Source: Bacillota bacterium (GTDB lineage Bacteria > Bacillota > Dethiobacteria > Dethiobacterales > Dethiobacteraceae). Taken from it: 5,945 nt of DNA. The position numbers and the translations under genes are program-made. The stretch covers positions 2,213 through 8,157 of the forward strand of contig JANKMV010000081.1 of the NCBI GenBank assembly GCA_024650095.1. The letters run 5' to 3'. The notes beneath the pieces were generated by a model. It worked only from the letters and a program-made list of their open reading frames with translations. It made no database searches and had not been told where the DNA came from. Below, one piece after another: positions 5,654 through 5,945 of the stretch. Position 1 is the stretch's first letter, and each line of letters starts with the position of its first letter.

Positions 5654-5945
5654 AGGCCGCGTAAGGCTAAACCGGTACTCACTGCAAATTCAGGACCACT
5701 TAAATTCACCTGAAGCTTCGCTTTACCCGTTTTTACCCTCGCTGCCGGCTCCAGTACGCTTACGGTTACGCCGAGATTCTCTCGTAAGAATTCAACCAAA
5801 CCCGTAATTCGGGCACCGCGCCCGCTTAAAAGTAGCCAATCAACATCATTTAATTGATCCTGTTTAACATAGTAACTAATGCACTGTGGAAGGGAACAAT
5901 AGTTTTGCTCACAAAAGCAGAGATTTCGCTACTATCCATACTTTC
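5644..5945 (-). pseudogene. pilM: Type IV pilus actin-like protein PilM, 3' part, with an apparent frameshift
   Basis: The C-terminal end of PilM, the cytoplasmic actin-like ATPase that binds the PilN tail; the gene continues past the right edge. The frame ending at TAG 5646-5644 gives ISYYVKQDQLNDVDWLLLSG, then RGARITGLVEFLRENLG and a tail ending LALRGLEV. This matches the end of PilM, including the (S/A)G-G-x-A nucleotide-binding loop, here SGRGA. Going upstream, this frame hits two stop codons (TAG TAG, 5934-5929). The neighbouring frame instead gives a plausible continuation, SSEISAFVSKTI, which stops at TAA 5852-5850. A single missing base near 5898-5881 would join them; at about 5897 it could give TIRSLPQCISYY, like the RSL.YY helix of PilM. 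It may be a real mutation or a sequencing/assembly error. Identity is strong from the sequence and from pilN next door; the broken frame is seen directly but its cause is unknown. Confidence 0.75.

Noticed and set aside
1..5945. tRNA, rRNA, CRISPR arrays, insertion sequences, riboswitches
   Set aside because: The window is almost wholly coding; no regularly spaced direct repeats with spacers, transposase motifs or structured RNA signatures were seen apart from the short coding repeat in the lipoprotein gene.

Overview
The window carries eight consecutive genes of one type IV pilus (T4P) assembly locus, all on the minus strand. In transcription order (high to low coordinates) they are: the 3' part of pilM (5945-5644, reading frame apparently broken), pilN (5641-5051), pilO (5058-4543), a lipoprotein gene in the pilP position (4532-3819), pilB (3807-2110), pilT (2113-1052), pilD (1052-303) and the 5' end of a prepilin gene (205-1). 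All identifications come from motifs read in the translations.

The genes from pilM to pilD are packed as one operon. Every junction is an overlap or a gap of at most 11 bases: pilM/pilN 2 nt gap, pilN/pilO 8 nt overlap, pilO/lipoprotein 10 nt gap, lipoprotein/pilB 11 nt gap, pilB/pilT 4 nt ATGA overlap, pilT/pilD 1 nt TAATG overlap. The only real intergenic space is 206-302, where a stem-loop followed by five Ts (minus-strand sense) looks like an intrinsic terminator between pilD and the prepilin gene.

The parts fit together as follows. PilM (cytoplasmic, actin-like), PilN and PilO (bitopic inner-membrane proteins) and a PilP-position lipoprotein form the alignment/platform subcomplex. PilB drives pilus extension and PilT retraction by ATP hydrolysis. 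PilD cleaves and methylates prepilins, and the last gene encodes one of its likely substrates. PilC (platform protein) and a PilQ secretin are not in the window.

The organism is a bacterium of balanced base composition that uses strong GGAGG-type ribosome binding sites. A PilP-position lipoprotein together with Bacillota-like proteins (for example a PilD with IPNRL) suggests a Bacillota lineage, possibly a diderm one such as Negativicutes. This is inference; the window has no taxonomic marker.

Four points deserve most attention. The lipoprotein appears to join a PilP-like N-terminal region, with a triplicated R-(D/N)-P-F motif, to a RodZ-type C-terminal domain (DUF4115). The pilM reading frame is broken close to the window edge. 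PilT has Asn in place of the usual Asp-box aspartate. pilB and pilT are adjacent with no pilC beside them.
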